A stretch of 64,000 nucleotides of DNA from Bradyrhizobium japonicum USDA 6 (GCF_000284375.1 NC_017249.1:6178001-6242000); one strand, 5' to 3'. Counted from the stretch's first letter, positions 45,912-54,485 are shown. Numbers and translations: made by a program. The notes: generated by a model not told the origin, from the letters alone.

Positions 45912-46745
45912 TCACGCAAGCGCCGAAGAATGCTTGTTCATTGCAATCGATCCGACAGACCGTACAACGCAACCACTGCCGCAACCTCCACACGGAGCTG
46001 GTGTCTGCTGCGCGCGATCCTCGTCGAGCTCGCGATAGCGCACAGCAAGAAGGCCCCGACATAACGAGCTGTTGAACTCCATATTGATGCGCACTCCCCG
46101 CAACCGCTGCAGATACGAGACCATTTCGTGGCGCTTGATTGGGGCCCCATCGTAGGTGACAAAGGCGGGGTCGGCCGGGAGATCGGCGAGGCGCCGCTCA
46201 ACCAGAAGCTCGCGATAACGCGGCTTCTGGCGCGCAACTTCTTCCGAGCCGAAGTTGATCGTATCAAAGGCGCCAAGATTCATCCGGCAGATCGCTGGAT
46301 CCTCGTAACCCAGCCCGCGCAACGCCAGGATCATGACCTCCTGGCGCCGCTCGAACGCCTTGCGGCGGAACTTCTCCCGCAGCTCGTCAAGTGAACCGGC
46401 ACTTGCGAAATCCTTGAGCGCCTCGCCAAACGACCTGCCTTCACGGACACCGCGGTTGATCTGCTCGGCGACCATGTGGTCACGAAGCTGAGGGCGCGCC
46501 TCGCAGACCCATGGCAACGAGGAAACCGCCCGACGCATGTCATCGGCCATGAGGAACGCGAAGTTCGCCGAACACCAGTAGGTCGGCAGGCGAAACACGA
46601 TGTCGACTCCACCAACATGATCGACGGTGATCCGTTCGACAAACCCGAGCTCGGTGACCGGTTCGTCCAGCTCGGGATCCGTGACCAGCGCGAGGCGCTC
46701 CCACACTTCGCTGATCTTGCGATCATGCTGATGGAGTGCGTTCAT
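45912..46745 (-). CDS. DUF59/MIP18-type protein with C-terminal Cys cluster
   Basis: 277 residues starting at 46745, five bases after the amidohydrolase stop. The N-terminal 110 residues form a DUF59 (PaaD/MIP18) domain (VWERLALVTDPELDEPVTELGFVERI, IVFRLPTYWCSANFAFLM). A helical middle follows, and near the end lies CGGCGSGC, three cysteines that could hold an Fe-S cluster or metal. DUF59 proteins assist Fe-S or metal-centre assembly; here the client is plausibly the diiron hydroxylase or the reductase. This gene position is conserved in mim/prm operons. Confidence 0.8.
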   Translation of the reverse strand: MNALHQHDRKISEVWERLALVTDPELDEPVTELGFVERITVDHVGGVDIVFRLPTYWCSANFAFLMADDMRRAVSSLPWVCEARPQLRDHMVAEQINRGVREGRSFGEALKDFASAGSLDELREKFRRKAFERRQEVMILALRGLGYEDPAICRMNLGAFDTINFGSEEVARQKPRYRELLVERRLADLPADPAFVTYDGAPIKRHEMVSYLQRLRGVRINMEFNSSLCRGLLAVRYRELDEDRAQQTPAPCGGCGSGCVVRSVGSIAMNKHSSALA

Positions 46746-46750
46746 AGGCC

Positions 46751-47773
46751 CTACTCCGCTGCCGCCGCGTGAGCCTTCTGCCCAAGCTTCGCCTTCTGCG
46801 CCTCGACGTCGACTCCGTAGAGGCGAGCGGCATTGAGGCCCAGAATCTTTCTCTTTGCCTGCGGGGTGAGGTCGACGCCGTGCTCCTGCTTCAGATCTTC
46901 CGGAAGTTCGAAATTCCAGAACTTCTCGACCAGCCAGCGCGGCGTCCAGATCGCGTAATCGCTCCCGAAAAGAAGCTTGTCCTCGCCGACCCAGAACAGC
47001 AATTCGCTGATCACTTCGGCAAAATAGCGGGGACGTCCGTGGATGAACGGCAGAGCCACCGCGAGGCCACCGTAGACGTTCGTCTCCTGTACCGCGATCC
47101 AGCAAAAATCGTCGAGGCGCGGCAGACCGCAGTGCTCAATGATGAAGTTCAACCCCTGGAAGTCGGTCGCGGCATGGTCGACGTCGTGAACATCGAACGC
47201 ATCCTTGTCTAATGGAATGATCGTCGGGCCCTTGTGAACATGGATGTTGGTGATGCCGAGCTTCTGGCAGAGTTCAAAGCATCGATAGGCGTTGGGGTCT
47301 GTGAGCTTCCACCCACGCGAGTCACCCTTCCACTCGGCGGTGTAGAGCTTGACACCCTTGATGCCGAACGTCTCCTTCATGTAGTGGATGTACTCGAGCG
47401 CCTTCTCGCCATCCCGTGGATCGAAGGCGCCGTTGACGATGAAGCGGTCCTTGTACTTCTTCGCCATCTCGGCGTTGCGATCGATGGTGTTAAACCCGTT
47501 CTTGTAGAACTCTGTGAGGTAGGTCGACTGAACGACCGCCATGTCGTCAGGACCGTCGACGAACAAATCGTTGTACATCTGGTCGGCGCTGTATTTCTCG
47601 AACTGCTCCTTCGGCCAGAGCTTGTCCTTCGGGCTGAGCGAGGTGTGGTAGGCGTAGAAGCAGTCGATGAACTGCTTGCCGTGGACGTTGAGCTGATTCG
47701 CCGGACTTCCGTCCCAAAAATGGGTATGGCCGTCGATGACGAACACTTCCTCGCCGCTGGGAGTTATGAACAT
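46751..47773 (-). CDS. Amidohydrolase-2 family protein of the monooxygenase operon
   Basis: A 340-residue TIM-barrel metal hydrolase or decarboxylase. Metal-site marks are VIDGHTHFWDG (HxH), NIHVHKGPTIIPL, FIIEHCGLPRL and LLFGSDYAIWTPRW. Such a gene regularly follows the coupling-protein gene in propane/acetone monooxygenase operons, where it has been linked to handling a downstream intermediate or to hydroxylase maturation; the exact reaction is not settled. Two large hairpins lie between it and the coupling-protein gene. Confidence 0.85.
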   Translation of the reverse strand: MFITPSGEEVFVIDGHTHFWDGSPANQLNVHGKQFIDCFYAYHTSLSPKDKLWPKEQFEKYSADQMYNDLFVDGPDDMAVVQSTYLTEFYKNGFNTIDRNAEMAKKYKDRFIVNGAFDPRDGEKALEYIHYMKETFGIKGVKLYTAEWKGDSRGWKLTDPNAYRCFELCQKLGITNIHVHKGPTIIPLDKDAFDVHDVDHAATDFQGLNFIIEHCGLPRLDDFCWIAVQETNVYGGLAVALPFIHGRPRYFAEVISELLFWVGEDKLLFGSDYAIWTPRWLVEKFWNFELPEDLKQEHGVDLTPQAKRKILGLNAARLYGVDVEAQKAKLGQKAHAAAAE

Positions 47774-47823
47774 GATGCTCTCCGGAAATTCCTGGTTGGC
47801 TCTGGTCGATCAGACGAAGCGCG

Positions 47824-47886
47824 GTGGTCCGGCGGGACCACTTCGAGAGGCGGCGGGGCCATAGCCGCCAGGGATGCGGCCCCGCC
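47824..47886 (-). other. Two intercistronic hairpins between coupling-protein and amidohydrolase genes
   Basis: Hairpin one: GTGGTCC (47824-47830) pairs with GGACCAC (47835-47841). Hairpin two: GGCGGGGCC (47852-47860) pairs with GGCCCCGCC (47878-47886). Neither is followed by a T run, so they look like mRNA processing or stabilising structures rather than full terminators. Confidence 0.55.
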
Positions 47887-47907
47887 CAGTCAGGGAGACA
47901 ATGGAAC

Positions 47908-48279
47908 TCACTCGATGTATTCGAAGACCTCGTCCATGTTGCCGAACAGCGTCACCGTATTGTCGTCGATGCGCACCATCCGCCCATAGTGGGTCGAGGT
48001 ATTCACTTCGAAAATCTCGGCCGTCATTTCCTTCCCGAGGATTTCGCTGATCTCATCCATCTTGAAGATCAGCTTGCCCTCGCCGTCGATGCGAATCAGG
48101 GCCGGCTGATAAGTCACGGTCACGTTCGGCTTCTTCCCCATGAACTCAGCGATGGCGCGCGCCTCGACGCTGTCATTCATGGTGACGCCGCACTGATGGG
48201 AAATCGTCTGTTCGAAGACGAGGTCTCCCATTTTCTGGAAGATATTTTGGTTGGTCGCACTTCTTGAAGCAACGGACAT
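47908..48279 (-). CDS. prmD: Monooxygenase coupling/effector protein (MmoB/DmpM family)
   Basis: 123 residues. It is the small regulatory protein that binds the hydroxylase and tunes oxygen activation. DLVFEQTISHQCGVTMNDSVEARAIAEFMG, VTYQPALIRIDGEGKLIF and LGKEMTAEIFEVNTSTHYGRM fit the MmoB fold; no cofactor residues are expected. It starts 6 bases after the beta-subunit stop. The symbol follows the propane monooxygenase naming (mimD is equivalent). Confidence 0.9.
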   Translation of the reverse strand: MSVASRSATNQNIFQKMGDLVFEQTISHQCGVTMNDSVEARAIAEFMGKKPNVTVTYQPALIRIDGEGKLIFKMDEISEILGKEMTAEIFEVNTSTHYGRMVRIDDNTVTLFGNMDEVFEYIE

Positions 48280-48285
48280 TGCAAT

Positions 48286-49356
48286 TCACTCCTTGGGAAG
48301 GACGAGGCCGAGCTCGCCGAGAATCTTCTTGATGCGTTCGACCGACTGCGCGCGCGCGTCGGCATACTGCACCGGCTTCGAATGAGGCTGCGACCAGATC
48401 GGCTGAAGGCCGGCGGCCGCCTTGTTCGCGAGCGCGACATGCTTGTTCACCCACCCCTGGAACAGCTTCTTGTTGTGGGCGCCATGCTGATTGTCGGTCA
48501 CCAGAAGGTGCATCAGGTCGATCGTATTCGCGAGATTGCGCTCGTAGTCCGCTTCCGCGGACGAAATCACCGGCGGCGTGATGAAGTCGCCGTTCGACGA
48601 GGCCACCTGCATCAGGAAGCCGCTGCGAAACAATTCGCCGACCAGTGGCTCGAACACGATGTTGGTGGCGAAATACTGCTCGAGATAGTCGGCCGAGCCC
48701 ATGATCGACTCGATCGCTTCCCGCGTTCCTTGCCAGCCCTTGTCTTCCAGCCAGACGCGCTTGCCGGCCGTGTCGTCGAAGCCCGGAATGTCCATTCCGA
48801 TCTCGGCGAGATACAGCGTAATATCCTGTGAAAGGCGAAGCTTGTAGGACGAATTCGTCAGCGTCGCATTGTTGATCATCTGGGTGTAGCCGTAACGCTG
48901 AGCCTGCATCAGCGACGTGCCGAGACCGAACTCGGCGTGCTTCCACGCACCGAGATGGTTCTGCAAGATCTTGAGCCAGGCCTTGTCGAAGCTCTTCGGC
49001 GCCCCGGACTTGCGACCGTTGGCGATCACGGCTTGGACCATGGCCTCGATTTTGGACTGGCGCTGGTAGTGCGTGCGTTCCCACTCTTGGTCCGGGGCGC
49101 GGAACGCATGCCAATTCGCGCTGAGGGCTGTGGTGTTGTCCTTGGTGTATGCGCCCTTGCCGTTCGGGAAGGAGATGATCCAGTCCTGCAACAGGTAGCG
49201 TTCCGGATCCGGTTGCACGTCGACTGTCACGTCTTCGTAGTGCGTGGCTCGCTTGCTGCGGGGTTCGAAATAGCGGTATCTGCGGCTATCCGAATCCGGA
49301 AACACCGCAGAACCTGCTGCACCGGATTTGGCTGATACGGTTTGAACGGCAGTCAT
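48286..49356 (-). CDS. prmC: Propane-type monooxygenase hydroxylase beta subunit
   Basis: A 356-residue non-catalytic subunit of the diiron hydroxylase. RRYRYFEPRSKRATHYEDVTVDVQPDPERYL, WISFPNGKGAYTKDNTTALSANW, AWLKILQNHLGAWKHAEFGLG and LTNSSYKLRLSQDITLYLAEIGMDI are family blocks of a ferritin-like fold without iron ligands. The order alpha-reductase-beta-coupling is that of group 5 (propane/Mim) enzymes and distinguishes them from soluble methane monooxygenase. Confidence 0.93.
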   Translation of the reverse strand: MTAVQTVSAKSGAAGSAVFPDSDSRRYRYFEPRSKRATHYEDVTVDVQPDPERYLLQDWIISFPNGKGAYTKDNTTALSANWHAFRAPDQEWERTHYQRQSKIEAMVQAVIANGRKSGAPKSFDKAWLKILQNHLGAWKHAEFGLGTSLMQAQRYGYTQMINNATLTNSSYKLRLSQDITLYLAEIGMDIPGFDDTAGKRVWLEDKGWQGTREAIESIMGSADYLEQYFATNIVFEPLVGELFRSGFLMQVASSNGDFITPPVISSAEADYERNLANTIDLMHLLVTDNQHGAHNKKLFQGWVNKHVALANKAAAGLQPIWSQPHSKPVQYADARAQSVERIKKILGELGLVLPKE

Positions 49357-49416
49357 GGTCGTCTTCCTCCTCCTGTTGTTGGGCTCTAGAACTGCTTGTT
49401 TGGCGATCGAGGTGTC

Positions 49417-50457
49417 TTAGTTGTTCGCCGGCGTGAACTTGTCGAAGAAGATGCGGTCCGACTCGACATCGCTCATCTGCAACACCGGCGTCAGCGCCTC
49501 GATCATTGGCGATGGTCCACAGGCATAGACGTCAACGTCTTCACCATAGTCCGCGCCGCGAAGGTGCTCTCCGACTGCCTCATGCACGAAGCCCTTTGCC
49601 CCGCCCCAGGCCGTGTCATCGGCCGCATGGGAGAGAACCGGAACGAAGGTGAACTCAGGATGCTTGGCGGCGAGCTCCGCGAAATGCTCGAGATAGAAGA
49701 GATCGTTCTGCGTCCTGGCTCCGTAGAAGAAGCGCACCGGACGCACTTCCCCGGAGCTGATGTGGTCATGCAGGATGGACCACAGTGGCGACATTCCGGA
49801 TCCGCCGCCGACCAGGATCATGGCTCCAGTTTTGTTTTCTCGTCGGAAGCAGGTCCCGTAGGGTCCTTTGATTGCGACCTCGGTTCCGACGGCGAGATCT
49901 CCGTCGAGTCGTGAGGAGAAGCGACCGTTGGGGTACTTCTTGATGATGAACGCGAGTTTTTGGCTTTCGCCCGGCGAATTTGCCATGGAAAACGAGCGCG
50001 TAATCGCCTCTGGTCCCGGGAGCGTGATGTCGACATATTGACCCGCCCAGAACTTCAGAGGTTGCGCCAGTGTGATTTCGAGGCGGCGGATGTCATGGGT
50101 CAGCGCAGAGACGCTCGTAACAGTCCCCGTGAAATCCTTGACCGGGATCGATTTCGACAGCACCTCCTCGTCATAGTTGAGCAGCTCCACTTCAAGGTCC
50201 GAGTAGGCCAGCGTTCGGCACAGCAGGATGTAGTCCTGGCCACGTTCCATCTCGTTGAGCGCGAAAGTCGAGTATTTCTTCAGCTCGACATCGCCTTCGG
50301 TCAGGACACACTTGCAGGCCGAGCACTGCCCCTCCTTGCATCCATGCGGCAACGCGATGCCCTGACGGAAAGCGGCGTCGAGAACGGTTTCGTTCTCCTC
50401 GACCTCGAACTCTATGCCCACCGGTTGCAGGCGAACGACATTGGCGGGCGCGCCCAT
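49417..50457 (-). CDS. prmB: Monooxygenase NADH reductase component
   Basis: 346 residues that pass electrons from NADH to the hydroxylase. The plant-type [2Fe-2S] domain has CKEGQCSACKCVL with a fourth Cys in YILLCRTLAYSDLEVEL; the FAD domain has ITRSFSMANSP; the NAD domain has MILVGGGSGMSPLWSILHD and VYACGPSPMIEAL. Complete. It is separated from the alpha-subunit gene by a strong hairpin. Confidence 0.95.
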   Translation of the reverse strand: MGAPANVVRLQPVGIEFEVEENETVLDAAFRQGIALPHGCKEGQCSACKCVLTEGDVELKKYSTFALNEMERGQDYILLCRTLAYSDLEVELLNYDEEVLSKSIPVKDFTGTVTSVSALTHDIRRLEITLAQPLKFWAGQYVDITLPGPEAITRSFSMANSPGESQKLAFIIKKYPNGRFSSRLDGDLAVGTEVAIKGPYGTCFRRENKTGAMILVGGGSGMSPLWSILHDHISSGEVRPVRFFYGARTQNDLFYLEHFAELAAKHPEFTFVPVLSHAADDTAWGGAKGFVHEAVGEHLRGADYGEDVDVYACGPSPMIEALTPVLQMSDVESDRIFFDKFTPANN

Positions 50458-50504
50458 AGGGGCCTCCTCAAACGAACGCTTTCATATCTTCCGGGGAGCG
50501 ATCG

Positions 50505-50534
50505 GGAAGGAGCCGGCCGCAGCCGGCCCCTTCC
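50505..50534 (-). other. Intercistronic hairpin between alpha-subunit and reductase genes
   Basis: GGAAGG...GCCGGC at 50505-50517 pairs with GCCGGC...CCTTCC at 50522-50534 (12 base pairs, one mismatch, loop of 4). No T run follows on the minus strand. It could stabilise the alpha-subunit mRNA or reduce read-through into the reductase gene. Confidence 0.6.
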
Positions 50535-50541
50535 GTCTCAC

Positions 50542-52212
50542 TCAGTTGCAGGGATTGATGGTAAATCCCTTGCGATACTCGGCGAGATGCTTCTCGCGGT
50601 CGGCCGGGCTCATCTCCCGCAGCGTCTCTAGCGGGCTCTTGAGGATGTGGCCGCGGACATCGTCGAGCGTCCACATTTCCTTCTGGTCGAAGCGCAGGTG
50701 CGGCTGCGCGACCAGGGTCTTGCCGTCCGTGCGCACGAAGCCGAGATCCTTGATGGCGTCGGCAATATCCACATTGTGGTAGACGCTTTCCCACTCGCGA
50801 CGGCCGCTGAACCGCCCCATCGCCGGGGTCGGACGACCCTGGTACTCGCCGGCAAAGGCTTCGACGGCCGTCCACCGATCGAGCTCATGGGCGAAGGTGT
50901 GGAGCTTGCCATCGATCTCGTCGGTGACCATATCCTCACGGATGAGGCATGGAACCAGGCACGACCAGCAACGATGCGGATAGACGTAGCCGACGTCACT
51001 GTTGAACAGGATGTTGGTTTGGCCGCGATGCGACAGCTTCTCGTACCATTTCCAGAACTCGCCGAACTGCGCATACCAGCCCGGATACTTGTGCTCGAAC
51101 CACTCGAAGTCCTTTTCGGTCTGCGCCTCGATGCGCCAGAAGTTCGCCGACCAGCCGACCGCGAAGAACTGCGCGACCTTGTGGACATAGTGCTTCTCGG
51201 TCAACCGCTTCCAGGCGGTCTGAACATCGTCATGATGGATCTTGATGCCGTACTTCTCGAGCGGCAGCATATAGGTCCGGTAATAGTCCTCGAAGATCCA
51301 GCGGTGCCACATCTCCGCGTAGGACTCCTTGTTCTTGTCGCGGTTCGTGGTGCCGTATTCGATGAACGTCCCGATCGCCGCGTCGACGATGGCATGGTTC
51401 TGCCAGAAGGCATAGCGCATGTCGCGCTCGAGCAGCAGGTGGTTCTCCGGCTCCTTCAGCATCGACATCAGCATCGAGTGGCCGTTGCCGATATGGCGGC
51501 TCTCGTCCGACTGAACCGAAAGGAACACGGTCGGCAACGCATAGTCGCCGTTGCGCGCCGCCTCCGACGGCATGGCGACGAACAGCGTGTTGGTGAACGC
51601 CGTCTCGGCGACCACGGTCAGGTAGACGTTCGCCGACGTGATGGCGTCACCGGTGATGAAGCCTTCGCCGAACTGGCGACCGATGGTGGTGGCGTAGCAC
51701 TTGCCGAACGCCTCCTCCGTGATGTCGAAGCCGGCCGGGTCGATGTAGTTCTCCATGTACCATTTCTTCAGGTTCATCTGGATCGTCGAGTGACGGAACT
51801 CGTCGACCATCTGCATCGTGAAACCGGTGCGGAGATCCTCGCCGGGTGCCAAGCGGCCGACCATCGCCATCGAACGTGCCGCAGAAATTTCCGGGAACGG
51901 GATGATCGCCAGGAACAGCTTCATCCACTCGACCCAGCGTGGCTCGACGTTGCGGAACATGTCCCCGCGAAGCGCGGCATCGAGGGCACCGTAGACGCGA
52001 TTGTCCTTTTCCTCCTGCATCGGGAAATAGGAGCGAAGGACCTGCTTCATCGGATCCTTCGGCGCCTTCGTGATCTTGTAGTCGGTGGGGAAGGTCATCG
52101 CTTCCTGGACGTAGGACGGATTCCATCCGAGATCTGCAATCTTCTTTGCAGCCTCACCGACGGAAATGCCGCGCTGGGCGGTGATCTTGTTGAGTGTTAG
52201 CGTTCCAGACAT
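50542..52212 (-). CDS. prmA: Propane-type monooxygenase hydroxylase alpha subunit (diiron)
   Basis: A 556-residue catalytic subunit. Start at 52212 with GAGGAAAG upstream. The diiron site is carried by two Glu-x-x-His motifs, VDEFRHSTIQMN and QSDESRHIGNGHSML, each preceded by a helix bearing a further acidic ligand. MEEKDNRVYGALDAALRGDMFRNVEPRWVEWMKLF-type blocks and GYVYPHRCWSCLVPCLIRED place it with group 5 soluble diiron monooxygenases (PrmA/MimA), which oxidise propane, acetone, phenol or cyclic ethers. Which of these is the natural substrate cannot be read from sequence. Confidence 0.95.
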   Translation of the reverse strand: MSGTLTLNKITAQRGISVGEAAKKIADLGWNPSYVQEAMTFPTDYKITKAPKDPMKQVLRSYFPMQEEKDNRVYGALDAALRGDMFRNVEPRWVEWMKLFLAIIPFPEISAARSMAMVGRLAPGEDLRTGFTMQMVDEFRHSTIQMNLKKWYMENYIDPAGFDITEEAFGKCYATTIGRQFGEGFITGDAITSANVYLTVVAETAFTNTLFVAMPSEAARNGDYALPTVFLSVQSDESRHIGNGHSMLMSMLKEPENHLLLERDMRYAFWQNHAIVDAAIGTFIEYGTTNRDKNKESYAEMWHRWIFEDYYRTYMLPLEKYGIKIHHDDVQTAWKRLTEKHYVHKVAQFFAVGWSANFWRIEAQTEKDFEWFEHKYPGWYAQFGEFWKWYEKLSHRGQTNILFNSDVGYVYPHRCWSCLVPCLIREDMVTDEIDGKLHTFAHELDRWTAVEAFAGEYQGRPTPAMGRFSGRREWESVYHNVDIADAIKDLGFVRTDGKTLVAQPHLRFDQKEMWTLDDVRGHILKSPLETLREMSPADREKHLAEYRKGFTINPCN

Positions 52213-52421
52213 CTCGTCTTTCCTCCTGATCGGGTCAGAAACCACATCGATATTCCGCCTGCCTGGACCTCCGCGGACCGAGCAGTGCTTACCCGTGCGT
52301 TACGGGCCACCTCGCGACCGTTTGCACGGCCGGACGTTTGATATCGGCAAGGGTCTCAGGATGACTGTGGAACGCCTCGGGGATGATCAGGAGCGGCCTT
52401 CGGACCTAGCCGTCTTCCGAT

Positions 52422-52438
52422 CGCAATTGAGTCACCCC
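52422..52438 (-). promoter_or_regulatory. Candidate sigma-54 promoter for prmA
   Basis: On the minus strand GGTGACTCAATTGC has GG and GC exactly ten bases apart and a perfect TTGC at -12; the -24 part (GGTGAC against GGCAC) is weaker. It lies about 210 bases before the prmA start. Confidence 0.35.
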
Positions 52439-52703
52439 GCGCAAGGTTCGCCCTCAGCTTGACATCCCCTTCCCTCGTTCTTTTCGCGGCTCGCCCCGGA
52501 CGGAGCAGTCAGCGTTGTTGTGCTGAACAGCTTTGCAATGGGCGTGCCAGCGCGCTCTCGCCTCGCTAGATCGATTTCTGACTGCCGGAGATGAGGATCA
52601 GCGCGGACGGAGACGTCGCGGCCCGCAGTTGGCGACTTGCGGAAATGCAAACTGCGACAAGAGTTGCAAAATGAGAATCGGCGCAACGCGGAGACCGCCA
52701 CTT

Positions 52704-52726
52704 TGCAGCGCAATGATTGCGCTGCA
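52704..52726. promoter_or_regulatory. 23-base perfect dyad upstream of prmA (activator site candidate)
   Basis: TGCAGCGCAAT and ATTGCGCTGCA are perfect 11-base arms around a single G. It sits about 270 bases upstream of the candidate -24/-12 element, a normal distance for an enhancer bound by a dimeric Fis-type activator such as the one encoded at 41212-43260. Confidence 0.5.
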
Positions 52727-52858
52727 GCAGTGCCGGAAATTGCCCCGGGCAACGGTTTGCGCGCGTTCGGAATCCAGCGCGGTCCACTCGATGCGACAGG
52801 CCTCTTTCGCGTTGAGGGCGGCGCATGCCGAGACTCGTGCGTTGCCCGCCCACTCGGA

Positions 52859-53065
52859 CTAGCGATAGTCCTCGAAACTGGCCGACCGTTTTGATTGACG
52901 AGCCTTTTCGATCCAGCGCTCGGTGTACTGGGCGTAGCAGTCATGATCGCAGAAAGGGAGCCCGGTACTGAATTCTCTCAGATAGTGTGCGCGTATCGGC
53001 TCGCAGCAAGACATGCAGAACGTCTTCAGCCACGGTGTTCTGCCATTGACGAGGACGAACCTCAT
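52859..53065 (-). CDS. Small Cys-rich (treble-clef-like) protein, 68 aa
   Basis: MRFVLVNGRTPWLKTFCMSC opens the protein, and two knuckles, CMSCC and CDHDC, are spaced about 22 residues apart, which suggests a small zinc site. The C-terminal third is basic and helical (YTERWIEKARQSKRS). TTAGGAA precedes the ATG at 53065. Similar short proteins occur in Bradyrhizobium, from memory. It lies between the alcohol dehydrogenase and the hydroxylase genes on the same strand. Confidence 0.6.
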   Translation of the reverse strand: MRFVLVNGRTPWLKTFCMSCCEPIRAHYLREFSTGLPFCDHDCYAQYTERWIEKARQSKRSASFEDYR

Positions 53066-53361
53066 GCGGTGTTCCTAAGCGATCTATCGATCTGAGACCG
53101 ACAACGATGCAAATTGAGACGACGGCACACTATGAGAATCCGGAAATCAGACCATTCCTCCACGTTGCGGTGTTTGCACTGCGATATGGGCTTGTGTGGA
53201 ACCGATCTGATTGAACTGCTGCAGCGCGCGGCCTGCAGAAGATCCCGCGCGGATTGGGCTTCGGTGACGGTGCCCGAAGCCTCCGCACTGGCATGACGAT
53301 GGCCGGCCGCTCGATCCATCGCGAGCAAATGCATGCTCGCGATGGATGACGCAGGCACGGT
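53066..53361. other. Intergenic region, no gene seen
   Basis: Nearly 300 bases between the alcohol dehydrogenase and the 68-aa gene, both on the minus strand. No terminator or promoter that I can support. Open frames here have no conserved content. Confidence 0.35.
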
Positions 53362-54414
53362 TCAAGGGATCAAGACGGCCCGTCCATGAATTTTTCCGGC
53401 ATTGAGATCGTGCAACGCCTCGTTGGCGTCCGCAAGCCGATACTCCGCCGTGGCTAATTGAACCAGACCTCGATCCGCAAGGGCCATCAGCTCGGTCAAC
53501 TCGGCCCATGTGCCGACCAGATTGCCGATAATGTTCTTCTCGGTAATCACCATGTCGACGGTCGGCACCCGGATGTCCTCGCCGTAGCCAACGACGTAGT
53601 AGCTACCCATCGGGCGGGTCATTGCCAGGCCCTTCGAGGTCGTGCCCTTCTCGCCGACGAAATCGATCACCGCTTCCGCACCGTTTCCAGCGGTCATGGC
53701 GAGAACGGCTGCCAATTCGTTGCCGTCAGCCTTCACGAGGTGATCGGCGCCCGATTTTTCAGCCAGTTTCAGCGATGCTTCGGACTTGTCGACGACAATA
53801 ATGTCGGCCGCACACATCGCTTTGAGGCACTGGATTCCGATGTGGCCCAACCCGCCCGCACCGATAACCACGCAGAATTCGCCCGGCAAAAGGTGACGCG
53901 TGGCTTTCTTGGCAGCGCGATACGCAGTGAGGCCCGCGTCCGCGTACGGCGCGACTTCCTTTGGCGCGAGAGTCCGCGGCAGCGGGACAATGTTGCGCTC
54001 AGAGGTGCAAAGGAATTCTGCATAGCCGCCGTTGCAGTCGAGGCCTGGAAATGTGCCAGGACCATGCATGTCGAAGCCTCGGCGACAGGCAAGGCAGGTG
54101 CCACCGGTGATCTTCGGATGGACGATCACGGGATCACCCTTCTTCAATCCCTCGACTTCCTTGCCAACCTCTTCGATCCACCCTGCATTTTCGTGCCCCA
54201 TGATGAGGGGAAGCAGTTTTTCACCGGTCGGATCCATGTGCGGCTTCCACACGCCTTCGATGATATGAAGATCGGTTCGGCATACGCCCGCACCACCAAT
54301 GCGGACGATGACGTCCGTTGATTTCGTCAACTTCGGATCAGGTACCTTCTCTTCCCTGACCCACTGGTCCCCGGAAAGCTTCTCGTCATAGGCTCTCAAT
54401 ACTTGGGCTCTCAT
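53362..54414 (-). CDS. Zinc-dependent alcohol dehydrogenase of the monooxygenase locus
   Basis: A 350-residue medium-chain dehydrogenase. GVCRTDLHIIEGVW (catalytic-zinc Cys), MGHENAGWIEEVG (His-Glu), TCLACRRGFDMHG (part of the structural-zinc lobe, with fewer Cys than usual), and the NAD fold VVIGAGGLGHIGIQCLKA. The ATG at 54414 is chosen over 54417 because GGAGG is better spaced. Adh genes accompany propane monooxygenases and oxidise the propanol formed. A strong sigma-54 promoter lies 56 bases upstream. Confidence 0.92.
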   Translation of the reverse strand: MRAQVLRAYDEKLSGDQWVREEKVPDPKLTKSTDVIVRIGGAGVCRTDLHIIEGVWKPHMDPTGEKLLPLIMGHENAGWIEEVGKEVEGLKKGDPVIVHPKITGGTCLACRRGFDMHGPGTFPGLDCNGGYAEFLCTSERNIVPLPRTLAPKEVAPYADAGLTAYRAAKKATRHLLPGEFCVVIGAGGLGHIGIQCLKAMCAADIIVVDKSEASLKLAEKSGADHLVKADGNELAAVLAMTAGNGAEAVIDFVGEKGTTSKGLAMTRPMGSYYVVGYGEDIRVPTVDMVITEKNIIGNLVGTWAELTELMALADRGLVQLATAEYRLADANEALHDLNAGKIHGRAVLIP

Positions 54415-54469
54415 CATTTCCTCCGTCTCCCCCGGCGAACTTCGGTGCGCCATCGGCGATTTCAGCCTC

Positions 54470-54485
54470 AGCATTTTTTGTGCCA
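54470..54485 (-). promoter_or_regulatory. Sigma-54 (-24/-12) promoter of the alcohol dehydrogenase gene
   Basis: On the minus strand TGGCACAAAAAATGCT matches TGGCAC-N5-TTGCW at every position but one (A for the first T of the -12 box), with GG and GC ten bases apart. The expected transcript start is about 45 bases before the ATG. Dyads lie just upstream at 54505-54521 (CCAACAG/CTGTTGG) and 54529-54541 (GCTGC/GCAGC). Confidence 0.65.

Larger units (their letters stand above)
52213..52858. promoter_or_regulatory. Long leader/regulatory region upstream of the alpha-subunit gene
   Basis: About 646 bases without a gene. It contains a candidate -24/-12 element (52422-52438), a 23-base perfect dyad (52704-52726) and a 7-base dyad CGCAGTT/AACTGCG (52624-52656). 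The layout, promoter near the gene and dyads 200-300 bases further up, is what a sigma-54 enhancer-dependent promoter needs. Confidence 0.5.

Noticed and set aside
50647..52200. 517-aa plus-strand open frame opposite prmA
   Set aside because: Shadow of the hydroxylase alpha gene, which carries clear diiron motifs.
52721..52734. Alternative -24/-12 element CGGCAC...CAGC before prmA
   Set aside because: Overlaps the 23-base dyad and has a poor -12 box; the element at 52422-52438 fits better.
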